In this document: piece after piece, positions 8,050-15,790 of the stretch
Layout: each line of letters begins with the position of its first letter
Numbering within the stretch: the stretch's first letter is position 1
Origin: Nitrosomonas sp. Nm166
GTDB lineage: Bacteria; Pseudomonadota; Gammaproteobacteria; Burkholderiales; Nitrosomonadaceae
DNA: 37,749 nucleotides
Direction of reading: 5' to 3'
NCBI RefSeq assembly: GCF_900112825.1
Contig: NZ_FONE01000035.1
Coordinates: 1 to 37,749, forward strand
The notes under the pieces: model-generated
Databases searched by the model: none
What the model saw: the letters and a program-made list of their open reading frames with translations, nothing else
What the model was told of the DNA's origin: nothing
Program-made: the position numbers and the translations under genes

Positions 8050-8619
8050 TTAATCTCTTCGGTTATACCGATCTTCCTTTTTATCATAATTTCTTCCTGG
8101 AGCATGTTTTTCCCAATGCTTGTCATTACCACGCTGCGGATGGTCATAACTGTTTGGTTGGCCTTGGTGGTCTTCATCAAGTTGCCGACGCACTTTATCC
8201 CTTCTTTCTGAACGCTTCTGCCCGCGATCGTCATTGTCATGATGACGTGCTGAGTTATAGTGCCTGTCGGGGTAATTGTTCTGACTGTGATAATGAGGCA
8301 GATAAACATTGTTGTACCAATCTCCATCGATGAAATAGACGGATTGGTTGCAGGCATTATAGCGATAACAGTGTTTGTTCCATTTCTTAGCATGACCCGG
8401 AGGCACATGGAGATAAATCGGTTGTTGCTGAATGGCAACAACGGCCGGTCTAGCGAGAATAGGGTCAGGATAAATCAATTGAGGTCGGGGATAATGGCTG
8501 CCTAAATTGATCTGGCCATAAAAGCCAGGCTGGCCAATACTGATTGAAACTCCTAAATCATTGGCTGATGCGGATGCTGCAATGATTGAAAGCCATGCTA
8601 ACAATAAAAAATATCCCAT
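8050..8619 (-). CDS. Exported protein with a His/Arg/Asp-rich tail, function unknown
   Basis: The 189-residue protein starts with a signal peptide (MGYFLLLAWLSIIAASASAN, cleavage probably after ASA). A middle region follows with GQPGFYGQINLG, PRPQLIYPDPIL and PIYLHVPPGHAKKW, then a Cys pair (NKHCYRYNACNQSVYF). The last 80 residues are very polar and rich in His, Arg, Asp, Asn and Tyr. This YLHVPPGHA...HC..Y.AC arrangement recurs in uncharacterised betaproteobacterial secreted proteins. The start is well supported by AGGAGC six bases before the ATG. The tail could bind metals or polyanions, which is inference from composition only. Confidence 0.78.
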   Translation of the reverse strand: MGYFLLLAWLSIIAASASANDLGVSISIGQPGFYGQINLGSHYPRPQLIYPDPILARPAVVAIQQQPIYLHVPPGHAKKWNKHCYRYNACNQSVYFIDGDWYNNVYLPHYHSQNNYPDRHYNSARHHDNDDRGQKRSERRDKVRRQLDEDHQGQPNSYDHPQRGNDKHWEKHAPGRNYDKKEDRYNRRD

Positions 8620-9058
8620 CTTATGCTCCTAATAAAAAAGTCATTAACCTAGAGTTCAAGTAATCAGTTTTTCCAGTTCAAGGCATAATCACTAAAACGG
8701 CATGAACGTATATTCCTGAAGCTCGATTATCATTGATGATTAAGCTTATGAAGTGATGGCTGTGGCATATATACCGATGTTCTTCCATATTCTCATAGCC
8801 ATTCAATGAGCGCAGAGATCAATGGATATTCGATGTCCGACATGGGACCATAAACAGCCAAGTGATAAGCAACGAGCAATAAGAGGAAACAGCTTTAATG
8901 CATCAATAAAATGGCATTCTGACTGAATGATCAGCTTGTATATTCTTAGGATATAATTATTCACCAGTTATTTGTAAATGACCAACCTCTTGGTATGGAG
9001 CGGCATATTGCTTTATCAAAGCAATGTGCTTTTGATCATAGTCATAAAAGGATAGGAA
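8620..9058. other. Intergenic region, 439 bases, with a leader hairpin
   Basis: The region lies upstream of two divergent genes. A perfect TATAAT is present at 8952-8957 on the plus strand, but no good -35 is spaced correctly. A strong hairpin at 9004-9028 is listed separately. No coding frame of note was seen. Confidence 0.4.
9004..9028 (+). promoter_or_regulatory. Stem-loop in the pncC leader
   Basis: ATTGCTTT at 9007-9014 pairs perfectly with AAAGCAAT at 9018-9025 around a three-base loop. Three more outer pairs (one G-U) extend it to 9004-9028. It ends 30 bases before the proposed pncC start, and CTTTTGATC follows it. It could be a weak terminator, an attenuator or a structure that governs access to the unusual start codon. 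Confidence 0.4.
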
Positions 9059-9571
9059 ATTTCTGAAATCAATCAAAATCTCTTTGACTTAGCGGTAGCA
9101 GTAGGAGAGCATCTGTTGCAGCGCGGATTTATGCTGGTGACTGCCGAATCTTGTACAGGAGGCTGGCTGGGTCAGGCAGTCACTGCTGTGGCTGGCAGCT
9201 CAGGTTGGTATGAACGGGGCTTTATCACCTATAGCAATGCTTCCAAATGTGAAATGCTGAGCATTCAGCAAGCTACATTAGATCAATATGGGGCTGTATC
9301 GGCACAAACTGCGCAGGAGATGGTTATCGGAGCGCTTAACAGAAGCCATGCTCAGGTTGGCGTATCGATTACGGGTATTGCTGGTCCCGATGGCGGCACT
9401 GCAACAAAACCGGTGGGAATGGTCTGTTTTGCCTGGGCGATCAAAGATGGCCTGGTAAGGCAAGAGACTCATTTTTTTAAAGGGAATCGGGAAACAATCA
9501 GACACCTATCTGTGGCTACAGCTTTGCAAGGAATACTATACTTATTAAATGATGTAACTGCTGTTGCTTGA
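9059..9571 (+). CDS. pncC: Nicotinamide-nucleotide amidohydrolase (CinA C-terminal domain)
   Basis: PncC deamidates nicotinamide mononucleotide to nicotinate mononucleotide in pyridine nucleotide salvage. The domain is clear: TAESCTGGWLGQAVT, VSAQTAQEMV, VGVSITGIAGPDGGTATKPVG and the final ETIRHLSVATALQGIL. The usual N-terminal helix (ISEINQNLFDLAVAVGEHLL) is encoded upstream of the first TTG at 9116 and of the first ATG at 9131, in an open frame bounded by a TAG at 9053-9055. No ATG, GTG or TTG exists in that stretch. I therefore place the start at ATT 9059, which has AAAGGA six bases upstream and gives 170 residues, a normal length. If a canonical start is required, TTG 9116 gives 151 residues and loses the helix. 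Confidence 0.85.
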   Translation: MSEINQNLFDLAVAVGEHLLQRGFMLVTAESCTGGWLGQAVTAVAGSSGWYERGFITYSNASKCEMLSIQQATLDQYGAVSAQTAQEMVIGALNRSHAQVGVSITGIAGPDGGTATKPVGMVCFAWAIKDGLVRQETHFFKGNRETIRHLSVATALQGILYLLNDVTAVA

Positions 9572-9580
9572 GATTAAGCA

Positions 9581-9613
9581 AGCAATTGATCGTTCAGTGA
9601 TCACCTGATTGCT
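9581..9613. terminator. Possible hairpin terminator between convergent genes
   Basis: AGCAATTGATC at 9581-9591 pairs with GATCA at 9599-9603 and, across a four-base bulge, ATTGCT at 9608-9613. It spans the 22-base gap between pncC and the UPF0114 gene and overlaps the latter's stop. There is no T-run, so support is modest. Confidence 0.3.
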
Positions 9614-10208
9614 GGCTGGATTGTGTGAGGAGACGATCGCAGTATGCAATAGCAATCGCTGAAAGCAAAAATGCCAAGTGGATACCGGTTTGTGCAATGA
9701 GTGTTTTTGCGTCATAAGCGCTGGCGTTGATAAAAGTTTTCAGCAAGTGTATCGATGAAATTCCAATAATGGCTGTTGCCAGTTTGACTTTTAAAACAGA
9801 CGCATTGACATGTGATAACCATTCTGGTTGATCCGGGTGACCTTCCAGATTCATGCGTGAAACAAAGGTTTCATAACCCCCAATAATCACCATGATTAAT
9901 AGATTTGAAATCATCACGACGTCGATCAAGCCGAGAACAACCAGCATAATGGTCGTTTCAGTGAGCTTATCGGGCTTGCTTGTGCCTTCAATCGCAACGA
10001 CATCGAGAATATGCTGCAATGAAGTTTGATTACCCATTACAGCGCCAATCAAATCAGATAGTTCAATCCAGAAATGAAATACATATACACATTGTGCTAA
10101 TACCAACCCAAGATACAACGGCAACTGTAACCAGCGTGTGAAAAAGAGGAAACGGGCTACGTAAATTCTATTCGGCGGACTATTTTTTAAAGTATCTTTA
10201 TTTTCCAT
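9594..10208 (-). CDS. UPF0114 (YqhA) family inner membrane protein
   Basis: The 204-residue protein has four hydrophobic segments: about 30-50, 85-110 (TIMLVVLGLIDVVMISNLLIMVIIGGYETF), 142-160 and 172-190. The central GLIDVVMISNLLIMVIIGGY and the FVSRMNL...HPDQPEWL loop are the signature of UPF0114/YqhA, a family of unknown function. Length is slightly above the usual 165-180 because of an N-terminal extension. No ribosome site is obvious before the ATG. It lies downstream of mtkB on the same strand, but a stem-loop separates the two, so it is probably transcribed independently. Confidence 0.82.
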   Translation of the reverse strand: MENKDTLKNSPPNRIYVARFLFFTRWLQLPLYLGLVLAQCVYVFHFWIELSDLIGAVMGNQTSLQHILDVVAIEGTSKPDKLTETTIMLVVLGLIDVVMISNLLIMVIIGGYETFVSRMNLEGHPDQPEWLSHVNASVLKVKLATAIIGISSIHLLKTFINASAYDAKTLIAQTGIHLAFLLSAIAIAYCDRLLTQSSQQSGDH

Positions 10209-10285
10209 ATCATAATATTGGTTTTAGAACTTAATAAGCTGCAAAATGATTTGTTACTTGTAGAACTTTATTCTACGCGCTTGGG

Positions 10286-10315
10286 AATAAGGGTACGCAA
10301 AGAGATACCCTTATT
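10286..10315 (-). terminator. Stem-loop terminator downstream of mtkB
   Basis: AATAAGGGTA at 10286-10295 and TACCCTTATT at 10306-10315 form a perfect ten-base-pair stem with a ten-base loop, 24 bases after the mtkB stop. The T-rich side (TTATTTTTAC) is better developed on the plus strand, so it could stop transcription in either direction. It marks the probable end of the mcl-mtkAB unit. Confidence 0.6.
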
Positions 10316-10338
10316 TTTACCTATTATTGTGCTATTTT

Positions 10339-11229
10339 TTATTGCATTTTCGCTAAAACTTCTGCAACGGTTTGTCCCATCATCGATGGTGTTGGGCAGA
10401 TCGTGACACCGAGCTCTTTCAATATCGCTACTTTTTCAGCAGCGCTTTCACCGGCCGATGAGATGATCGCGCCTGCATGTCCCATGCGTCGCCCTTGTGG
10501 CGCTGTCAAGCCTGCAATATAGGCGATCAATGGCTTGGTCATGTTTTCTTTAGCGAATCTGCCGGCTTCCACTTCTTGTGGGCCGCCGATTTCACCGATC
10601 ATCAGCGCCACTTTGGTTTCAGGATCTTCTTCTAATCTTTCCAAGATATCGCGGTGCGAGCTGCCGGGAATCGGATCACCGCCAATACCGACAGAGGTTG
10701 AAATGCCAATATCAAGCAACCGCATTTGATCAGCAGCTTCGTAGCCTAGCGTTCCAGAGCGGCCGACAATACCGACATTACCACGTATATAAATATGGCC
10801 GGGCATGATGCCCAGCATGGCGCGACCGGGGCTGATGGTTCCTGCGCAATTCGGGCCGGTCAGCAACATGCGGTTATTCTTGGGGAAACGGCGTAAGAAA
10901 TTCTTGACCGTCATCATATCCTGGGTCGGTATGCCATCGGTAATGGAAACGCAATATTTGATGCCTGCATCAGCAGCTTCCATAATAGAGTCCGCTGCAA
11001 ATGCGGGTGGCACAAAGACAATACTGGCTTCTGCGCCAACCTGGTCGACCGCTTCTTTGACGGTATTGAATACCGGTAATCCCAAATGAGTTTGTCCGCC
11101 CTTTCCTGGGGTAACGCCGCCAACCACATTAGAGCCATAGCCGATCATTTCCTGCGCATGAAAGGTACCGATTTTTCCGGTAAAGCCTTGAACAATAATT
11201 CGTGTTTTTTCATTAATTAATATTGCCAC
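10339..11229 (-). CDS. mtkB: Malate-CoA ligase (malate thiokinase) alpha subunit
   Basis: With MtkA this subunit forms malyl-CoA from malate, CoA and ATP, in the cytoplasm. The 296-residue protein has the CoA-binding start (INEKTRIIVQGFTGKIGTFH), the GPNCAGTISPG loop and the phosphorylated-histidine loop GRRMGHAGAIIS with His251. It belongs to the succinyl-CoA ligase alpha family. I call it MtkB because segments such as SNVVGGVTPGKGGQTHLG, MLGIMPGHIYIRG and SVGIGGDPIPGSSH are closer to methylotroph MtkB as I remember it than to SucD, and because of the neighbouring mcl. It starts with GTG behind a GAGGGGGG site, 13 bases after mtkA. A SucD role cannot be fully excluded from sequence alone. 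Confidence 0.85.
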   Translation of the reverse strand: MAILINEKTRIIVQGFTGKIGTFHAQEMIGYGSNVVGGVTPGKGGQTHLGLPVFNTVKEAVDQVGAEASIVFVPPAFAADSIMEAADAGIKYCVSITDGIPTQDMMTVKNFLRRFPKNNRMLLTGPNCAGTISPGRAMLGIMPGHIYIRGNVGIVGRSGTLGYEAADQMRLLDIGISTSVGIGGDPIPGSSHRDILERLEEDPETKVALMIGEIGGPQEVEAGRFAKENMTKPLIAYIAGLTAPQGRRMGHAGAIISSAGESAAEKVAILKELGVTICPTPSMMGQTVAEVLAKMQ

Positions 11230-11242
11230 TTTGTGCCCCCCT

Positions 11243-12424
11243 CTAGCCTTCTTTGGCTACGACTTCATTACGTGCGCGCACCACTTTTTCCGCTGCATCC
11301 GCTAAAGTATCTGCTGTGATAATCGGCAAGCCGCTATCTGCAATAATGCGGCGACCCTCTTCTACATTGGTTCCCGACAATCGAACCACCAACGGTACTT
11401 TCATGTCGATATTTTTAACCGCATGCACGACCCCTTCCGCAATCCAGTCGCAGCGGTTGATACCGGCAAAGATATTGACCAGCATCGCTTTCACATTGGC
11501 ATCAGCTAATACCAGACGAAAAGCTTTTTCAGTGCGTTCAGCTGAAGCACCGCCACCGACATCAAGAAAGTTGGCGGGTTCGCCACCAGCCAGTTTGATC
11601 ATGTCCATGGTGGCCATTGCCAGACCGGCGCCATTGATCATGCAGCCGATATCACCATCCAATCCGACATAGCTTAAGCCGACTTCTGCTGCGGCAACTT
11701 CGCGACTGTCCACTTGTGAATTGTCGCGTAACTCTGCGATCTTGTGGCGTCGGAACAAGGCATTCTCGTCAAAAGCCATTTTGGCATCCAATGCAATAAT
11801 CTCGTTGTTGGTAGTCAGGACTAAGGGGTTGATTTCCAAGATATTTGCATCCAGATCACGCAAAGTGCGATAGCAGCCTTTAATGGTTTTGATCGCATGA
11901 TTGAGTTGTGCGGTGTCGATATTCAGCGCAAAAGCCATTTTTCTGGCTTGGAAATCCTGCAACCCGACCGCTGGTTCAATATAGATCTTAATGATAGCTT
12001 CTGGGTTGGTTTCGGCCAACTTCTCAATTTCCATACCACCTTGCGCTGAGCCGACCATGATGACTCGCTCGCTGGTGCGATCAATCATGAATGACAGGTA
12101 CATTTCCTTGGCAATGCTAGTGCCTGCTTCGATGTATAGCCTGGAGCAGGTTTTGCCGGCAGGGCCGGTTTGATTCGTGACTAGGTTTTTTCCCAACAGT
12201 TCCTCGGCGGCTTTTTCGACTTCAGCGTGGGTTCTGCAAATCTTGATGCCGCCAGCCTTACCGCGCGCACCCGAATGAATTTGTGCTTTGACGACCCATA
12301 CATCACCGTCAATTTCCCTCGCGCGCTGTGTAGCTTCCACTACGCTATAGGCTAAGCCGCCTTCAGCGATTTTGACGCCGTATTCAGCCAAAATTTCTTT
12401 TGCTTGATATTCATGAATATTCAA
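11243..12424 (-). CDS. mtkA: Malate-CoA ligase (malate thiokinase) beta subunit
   Basis: This 393-residue protein pairs with the downstream MtkB. It has an N-terminal ATP-grasp domain ([36 protein letters not shown]) and a C-terminal CoA-ligase domain ([34 protein letters not shown]). The segment [17 protein letters not shown] is the form I associate with malate thiokinase; succinyl-CoA synthetase beta normally reads IVRCDLIADG at that place. The start codon is TTG at 12424, with AGGAAA six bases upstream; no ATG or GTG fits the conserved N-terminus. Rare starts in both mtkA (TTG) and mtkB (GTG) may keep expression balanced. A stem-loop precedes it after mcl. Confidence 0.87.
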   Translation of the reverse strand: MNIHEYQAKEILAEYGVKIAEGGLAYSVVEATQRAREIDGDVWVVKAQIHSGARGKAGGIKICRTHAEVEKAAEELLGKNLVTNQTGPAGKTCSRLYIEAGTSIAKEMYLSFMIDRTSERVIMVGSAQGGMEIEKLAETNPEAIIKIYIEPAVGLQDFQARKMAFALNIDTAQLNHAIKTIKGCYRTLRDLDANILEINPLVLTTNNEIIALDAKMAFDENALFRRHKIAELRDNSQVDSREVAAAEVGLSYVGLDGDIGCMINGAGLAMATMDMIKLAGGEPANFLDVGGGASAERTEKAFRLVLADANVKAMLVNIFAGINRCDWIAEGVVHAVKNIDMKVPLVVRLSGTNVEEGRRIIADSGLPIITADTLADAAEKVVRARNEVVAKEG

Positions 12425-12491
12425 TTCAATTTCCTCAACAATTGCCTTAAATTCAATTTGATAATTTGTAAATTAAACCACCATAAAGAGA

Positions 12492-12512
12492 AAGGCCGCT
12501 CGCTGCGGCCTT
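12492..12512 (-). terminator. Stem-loop between mcl and mtkA, possible attenuator
   Basis: AAGGCCGC at 12492-12499 and GCGGCCTT at 12505-12512 make a perfect eight-base-pair GC-rich stem with a five-base loop, 11 bases after the mcl stop on the minus strand. The following bases, TCTCTTT, form a poor T-tract. It could terminate part of the mcl transcripts or act as an RNA stabiliser, giving mcl a higher level than mtkAB. Confidence 0.6.
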
Positions 12513-12522
12513 ATACGTTGGG

Positions 12523-13470
12523 CTAGTTTTTTGCTGCTATAGTCTCTGCTATTTTCACTACGTTGTTGGCCATTCTCTCAGAGGCTGCATCGATTAAGCG
12601 GCCATCCAGCGCGGCGGCGCCTTTACCTTGAGCTGCAGCTTCTTTAAGTGCAGCCAGAATGCGTTTGGCTTTTTCAATCTCGCGCGCAGGGGGCGTAAAT
12701 ACATCATTTGCCAATTCTATCTGTGTCGGATGGATGGCCCATTTCCCTTCACAACCCAGAGCTGCTGCGCGTTTAGCCGCCAGCACGTACCCGTCCGGAT
12801 CTTTAATGTCGCCAAAAGGACCATCAATCGGACGTAAGCCATAGGCGCGGCAAGCTACGATCATACGGCTGATGGCAAAATGCCACTGATCACCAGGATA
12901 ATCCGGATTCAATCCCCCAATATTGGTGGTTCTGGCACGATTACTGGCGGCATAATCGGCTACGCCAAAATGCAATGCTTCAAGCCGCCCTGCTGCGCCA
13001 TTGCGCGCAATATCTTCCACATTGGCCATGCCTAGTGCGGTTTCGATCAGTGCTTCTAGGCCGATGCGGTTTTTCAAACCTTGCTGTTTCTCGAGTTGAG
13101 TTACCATGGCTTCGACCATGTAAATATCGGCATAGACACCGGCTTTGGGAATTAATAATGTATCGATCTTATGGCCAGCCTGTTCCACCAGATCAACGAC
13201 ATCACGCACCATGTATTGCGTATCCAGACCGTTGATACGGACTGAAACGGTAATGCCATGTCCTTTCCAGTCCAGGTCGTTGAGGGCCTGGATGACATTT
13301 TTTCGTGCTTGGATCTTGTCATCTGGAGCTACCGCATCTTCCAGATCGAGAAAAACGAAATCTACGCCGCTATTCAATGCCTTTTCAAACATTCCCGGGC
13401 TCGAACCTGGAACTGCCAATTCGCAGCGTTGGACCCGCTGAATAGTGGTTTCATATAGCGTGTGACTCAT
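12523..13470 (-). CDS. mcl: Malyl-CoA lyase (CitE/HpcH aldolase family)
   Basis: The enzyme reversibly splits L-malyl-CoA into acetyl-CoA and glyoxylate; many homologues also use beta-methylmalyl-CoA. The 315-residue protein shows CELAVPGSSPGMFEKA, FLDLEDAVAPDDK (41-52), SVRINGLDT, LIPKAGVYADIY, IGLEALIETALGMANVE (metal-binding Glu) and FGVADYAAS (metal-binding Asp). The C-terminal lid reads CEGKWAIHPTQIELANDVFTP as motif pieces. It is a close match to serine-cycle MclA as I recall it. The start is the ATG with GGAGG five bases upstream; the longer frame to 13521 is rejected. It heads the mcl-mtkA-mtkB set. No other serine-cycle gene is present nearby. Confidence 0.9.
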   Translation of the reverse strand: MSHTLYETTIQRVQRCELAVPGSSPGMFEKALNSGVDFVFLDLEDAVAPDDKIQARKNVIQALNDLDWKGHGITVSVRINGLDTQYMVRDVVDLVEQAGHKIDTLLIPKAGVYADIYMVEAMVTQLEKQQGLKNRIGLEALIETALGMANVEDIARNGAAGRLEALHFGVADYAASNRARTTNIGGLNPDYPGDQWHFAISRMIVACRAYGLRPIDGPFGDIKDPDGYVLAAKRAAALGCEGKWAIHPTQIELANDVFTPPAREIEKAKRILAALKEAAAQGKGAAALDGRLIDAASERMANNVVKIAETIAAKN

Positions 13471-13725
13471 TTTTCCTCCAGAATTAATAAATAGGTAAGG
13501 TATAGTAATTAATAAGACCAATAGTGAGCATGCCGGACGAGCCGCTTGTTTGCTCGCATCATTCCAATGATCTGCATCCCAAAGCAGGCATGAAAATTAA
13601 GATATTCTTTGTATTCGTGATCTTGCAACGCAGACAATCTTGACGAGGTAAATGGTTAGAAAGATTTTTATTTCTTGTTTTAAGACTAATTATTCAGTGG
13701 ATTATACCATTTTGCGGGATTTTAT

Positions 13726-14703
13726 CTACTGACGCTTAAGCGTTGCACAAGCGTCCGCAGCGATGATCAGCTTGCGATAGCGGACAATCCATTCAAGCGG
13801 GATTGATGATATCTGTTCAGCCTGTTGTGTGGTGTAAGCGGCCACGATGGCGCCGAGCATAATGGCTCGACCGCAGCTGTCACCGCCGATACGGATATTT
13901 TCCTCGATTGCGGTGCGGTAATCAGGTGCATGCTGGGCGATATGCGCAATAATCGGCACACCTTCCAGGACATGGCAGGCGATGCCAAAGCGTTTGGCTA
14001 CTGCTGCGCTGTCAAGCATGCGTGTTTGTAAAGCTTCTTCAACCAGCGATGTCAGTTTCTCCCCAGCGTGTGGCAGTGCACCGGTCAATGCCTGTGCGAT
14101 GGAGTTTCCATTCAGTACCTCAAATAAAGCACAGCCCGCATAGTGCGCTGCAGCAACGGCTGTGTCATTGTGATTCGTCAGACGCACGACCTGCTCTATT
14201 TTGGCTTTCAGCGCTTCTTGTGTTCCTGTATGCGCGGCTACTAGGGGTGGCAGCATTGCCAGTGCTGGAAACTGATCATCATCGGCGCCCGAGTTTTTCG
14301 GAAATTCTTCTGGTTTGAGCGGTAATAATGTTTGCAGGGTCTGGCGTGTGGGTGAATCGACATAACCGATATATGTGCCACCCGGGCCAAAATGATTGCA
14401 GTATTCTGCTTGGTATTGAATGCGGTCAAATTCACCGTGCTGCGCTAAATGGCGCAACATCAGCAGACATGTCTCACCATACCCTGATGAATCACCTGCT
14501 GCTTTATTGCCATGCGCAAAGTACCCCTTGGTCTCTACATAATTATTCTCATCGGGTTGCAGAAAAGCCAGCCCTTTGGTTTTTTCAATCTGTACAATAC
14601 GCTCTGGATCATACAACCAATGCAGGCCCAACGCAGCGGAATCTGCAATCAATGCGCCTAGAATCGCTGCGATATGGGGTTCCAGTCGGATACTTGAATT
14701 CAT
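13726..14703 (-). CDS. ADP-ribosylglycohydrolase family protein, crystallin-J1-like
   Basis: The 325-residue all-helical protein starts GALIADSAALGLHWLYDPE, the hallmark of the crystallin-J1 branch of the DraG/ADPRH family. Enzymes of this family remove ADP-ribose from proteins or small molecules using two metal ions held by a TDDT-like and a GGDTDT-like motif. Here the first place reads GDSSGYGETC and the second GGDSCGRA. The usual acidic pairs are therefore changed, and hydrolase activity is uncertain. It begins 21 bases after the Trm112-like gene, so it sits at the end of the mnmG-to-draG series. The start is weakly supported by its ribosome site, but the conserved N-terminus fits. Confidence 0.82.
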   Translation of the reverse strand: MNSSIRLEPHIAAILGALIADSAALGLHWLYDPERIVQIEKTKGLAFLQPDENNYVETKGYFAHGNKAAGDSSGYGETCLLMLRHLAQHGEFDRIQYQAEYCNHFGPGGTYIGYVDSPTRQTLQTLLPLKPEEFPKNSGADDDQFPALAMLPPLVAAHTGTQEALKAKIEQVVRLTNHNDTAVAAAHYAGCALFEVLNGNSIAQALTGALPHAGEKLTSLVEEALQTRMLDSAAVAKRFGIACHVLEGVPIIAHIAQHAPDYRTAIEENIRIGGDSCGRAIMLGAIVAAYTTQQAEQISSIPLEWIVRYRKLIIAADACATLKRQ

Positions 14704-14724
14704 CGTATTTTAAAAAACGTGGTT

Positions 14725-14907
14725 CTATTTGATTTCAACTTCATCCGGTATTCTGCGTGCTTCATCAGCAAGCATGACGGGAATGCCATCTTTGATCGCA
14801 AAAGCAAGTCGATCCGGCTTACAAATCAATTCCTTATCTTCTTTTTTGTAAATCAGCGGCCCCTTGCAAAGCGGGCATACCAGAATGTCCAGCAATCTTG
14901 CATCCAT
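14725..14907 (-). CDS. Trm112 family protein (YcaR-like)
   Basis: This is a 60-residue protein of the YcaR/Trm112 group: [18 protein letters not shown], a third cysteine in [11 protein letters not shown], then [14 protein letters not shown]. In eukaryotes and archaea Trm112 activates methyltransferases; the bacterial short form is usually of unknown role. Length and cysteine pattern are normal for the family. AAGGAAA precedes the ATG at a good distance. It lies between parB and the ADP-ribosylglycohydrolase gene on the same strand, with gaps of 46 and 21 bases, so co-transcription is likely. Confidence 0.9.
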   Translation of the reverse strand: MDARLLDILVCPLCKGPLIYKKEDKELICKPDRLAFAIKDGIPVMLADEARRIPDEVEIK

Positions 14908-14953
14908 AATTTTCCTTCTTCAATCTAACTTGACGTTGATGTGTTGTTCTATT

Positions 14954-15790
14954 TTATAGCTTACTGAGAATATCATCCAACTGATCCAGACTGGTATAGT
15001 AGATCACAATATTGCCCTGGCCGTTTTTCTTCGGTTTAATGGCCACTTGCGCACCAAGGCGCTCGGAAACATCTTCCTGTAAGCGCAGCAGATCTCGATC
15101 GGGTTTGTTGATTTTTCTGGCTACCGGATGTTCAATCTGGTTGACGAGTTTTTCCGTTTCGCGTACCGACAACTGCTTTTGTACAATCAGATTGGCCATT
15201 TTGATTTGCTGTGCTGGTGCCAGCGACAGTATGGCACGGCCATGTCCCATTTCAATTTTACCCTGCATCATCAATTCCTGTACCGGTGCAGACAAATTGA
15301 GCAGACGCAACAGGTTGGAGATGGTGCTGCGCGAATTGCCCAGCGCTTCGCCCGCCGTCTGGTGAGTCATACCGAACTCATTGATCAGGCGCTGGATACC
15401 CATGGCTTGTTCCAGCGGATTCAGATTCTCCCGCTGGATATTTTCAATCAGCGACATGGCGAGCGCTGACTCATCGGCGACTTCACGAATCAGCGCGGGC
15501 ACTTCGGCAAGCCCTGCCAATTGCGCTGCACGCCATCTGCGTTCACCGGCAATGATCTCGTATTGATCCGTATTGACCGGACGCACCAGAATCGGCTGCA
15601 TGACCCCCTGTGCTTTGATCGATTCCGACAGTTCCGTCAGCGCTATTGGGTCCATATTGGTTCTGGGCTGATACTTGCCGGGCTGCAATTTGGATATTTC
15701 GAGGTTCTGCAATAGTTCTTCAGCAATAGCGGCGCCATCACCTGACAAGAGGGCATCCAGTCCTCTGCCTAATCCTTTTTGTCTTATCAT
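14954..15790 (-). CDS. parB: Chromosome partitioning protein ParB
   Basis: The 278-residue protein begins with the chromosomal-type GLGRGLDALLSG. It continues with the ParB/Srx CTPase domain (PGKYQPRTN, GERRWRAAQLAGL), then the ENIQRENLNPLEQA motif and a helix-turn-helix (TAGEALGNSRSTISNLLRLL) that recognises parS. The C-terminal dimerisation segment ends IVIYYTSLDQLDDILSKL. ParB loads at parS, spreads as a CTP-dependent clamp and works with ParA to segregate the origin region. Its start overlaps the parA stop by four bases. A matching parS site lies at 19235-19250, upstream of mnmG. Confidence 0.96.
   Translation of the reverse strand: MIRQKGLGRGLDALLSGDGAAIAEELLQNLEISKLQPGKYQPRTNMDPIALTELSESIKAQGVMQPILVRPVNTDQYEIIAGERRWRAAQLAGLAEVPALIREVADESALAMSLIENIQRENLNPLEQAMGIQRLINEFGMTHQTAGEALGNSRSTISNLLRLLNLSAPVQELMMQGKIEMGHGRAILSLAPAQQIKMANLIVQKQLSVRETEKLVNQIEHPVARKINKPDRDLLRLQEDVSERLGAQVAIKPKKNGQGNIVIYYTSLDQLDDILSKL

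Noticed and set aside
8040..8505. Frames on both strands overlapping the secreted His-rich protein
   Set aside because: They are shadows of the low-complexity coding region; the frame with signal peptide and AGGAGC site is the real one.
10339..12424. Succinyl-CoA synthetase (sucCD) as the identity of the ligase pair
   Set aside because: Possible, but the [10 protein letters not shown] segment and adjacency to malyl-CoA lyase favour malate thiokinase; kept as an alternative in the entries.
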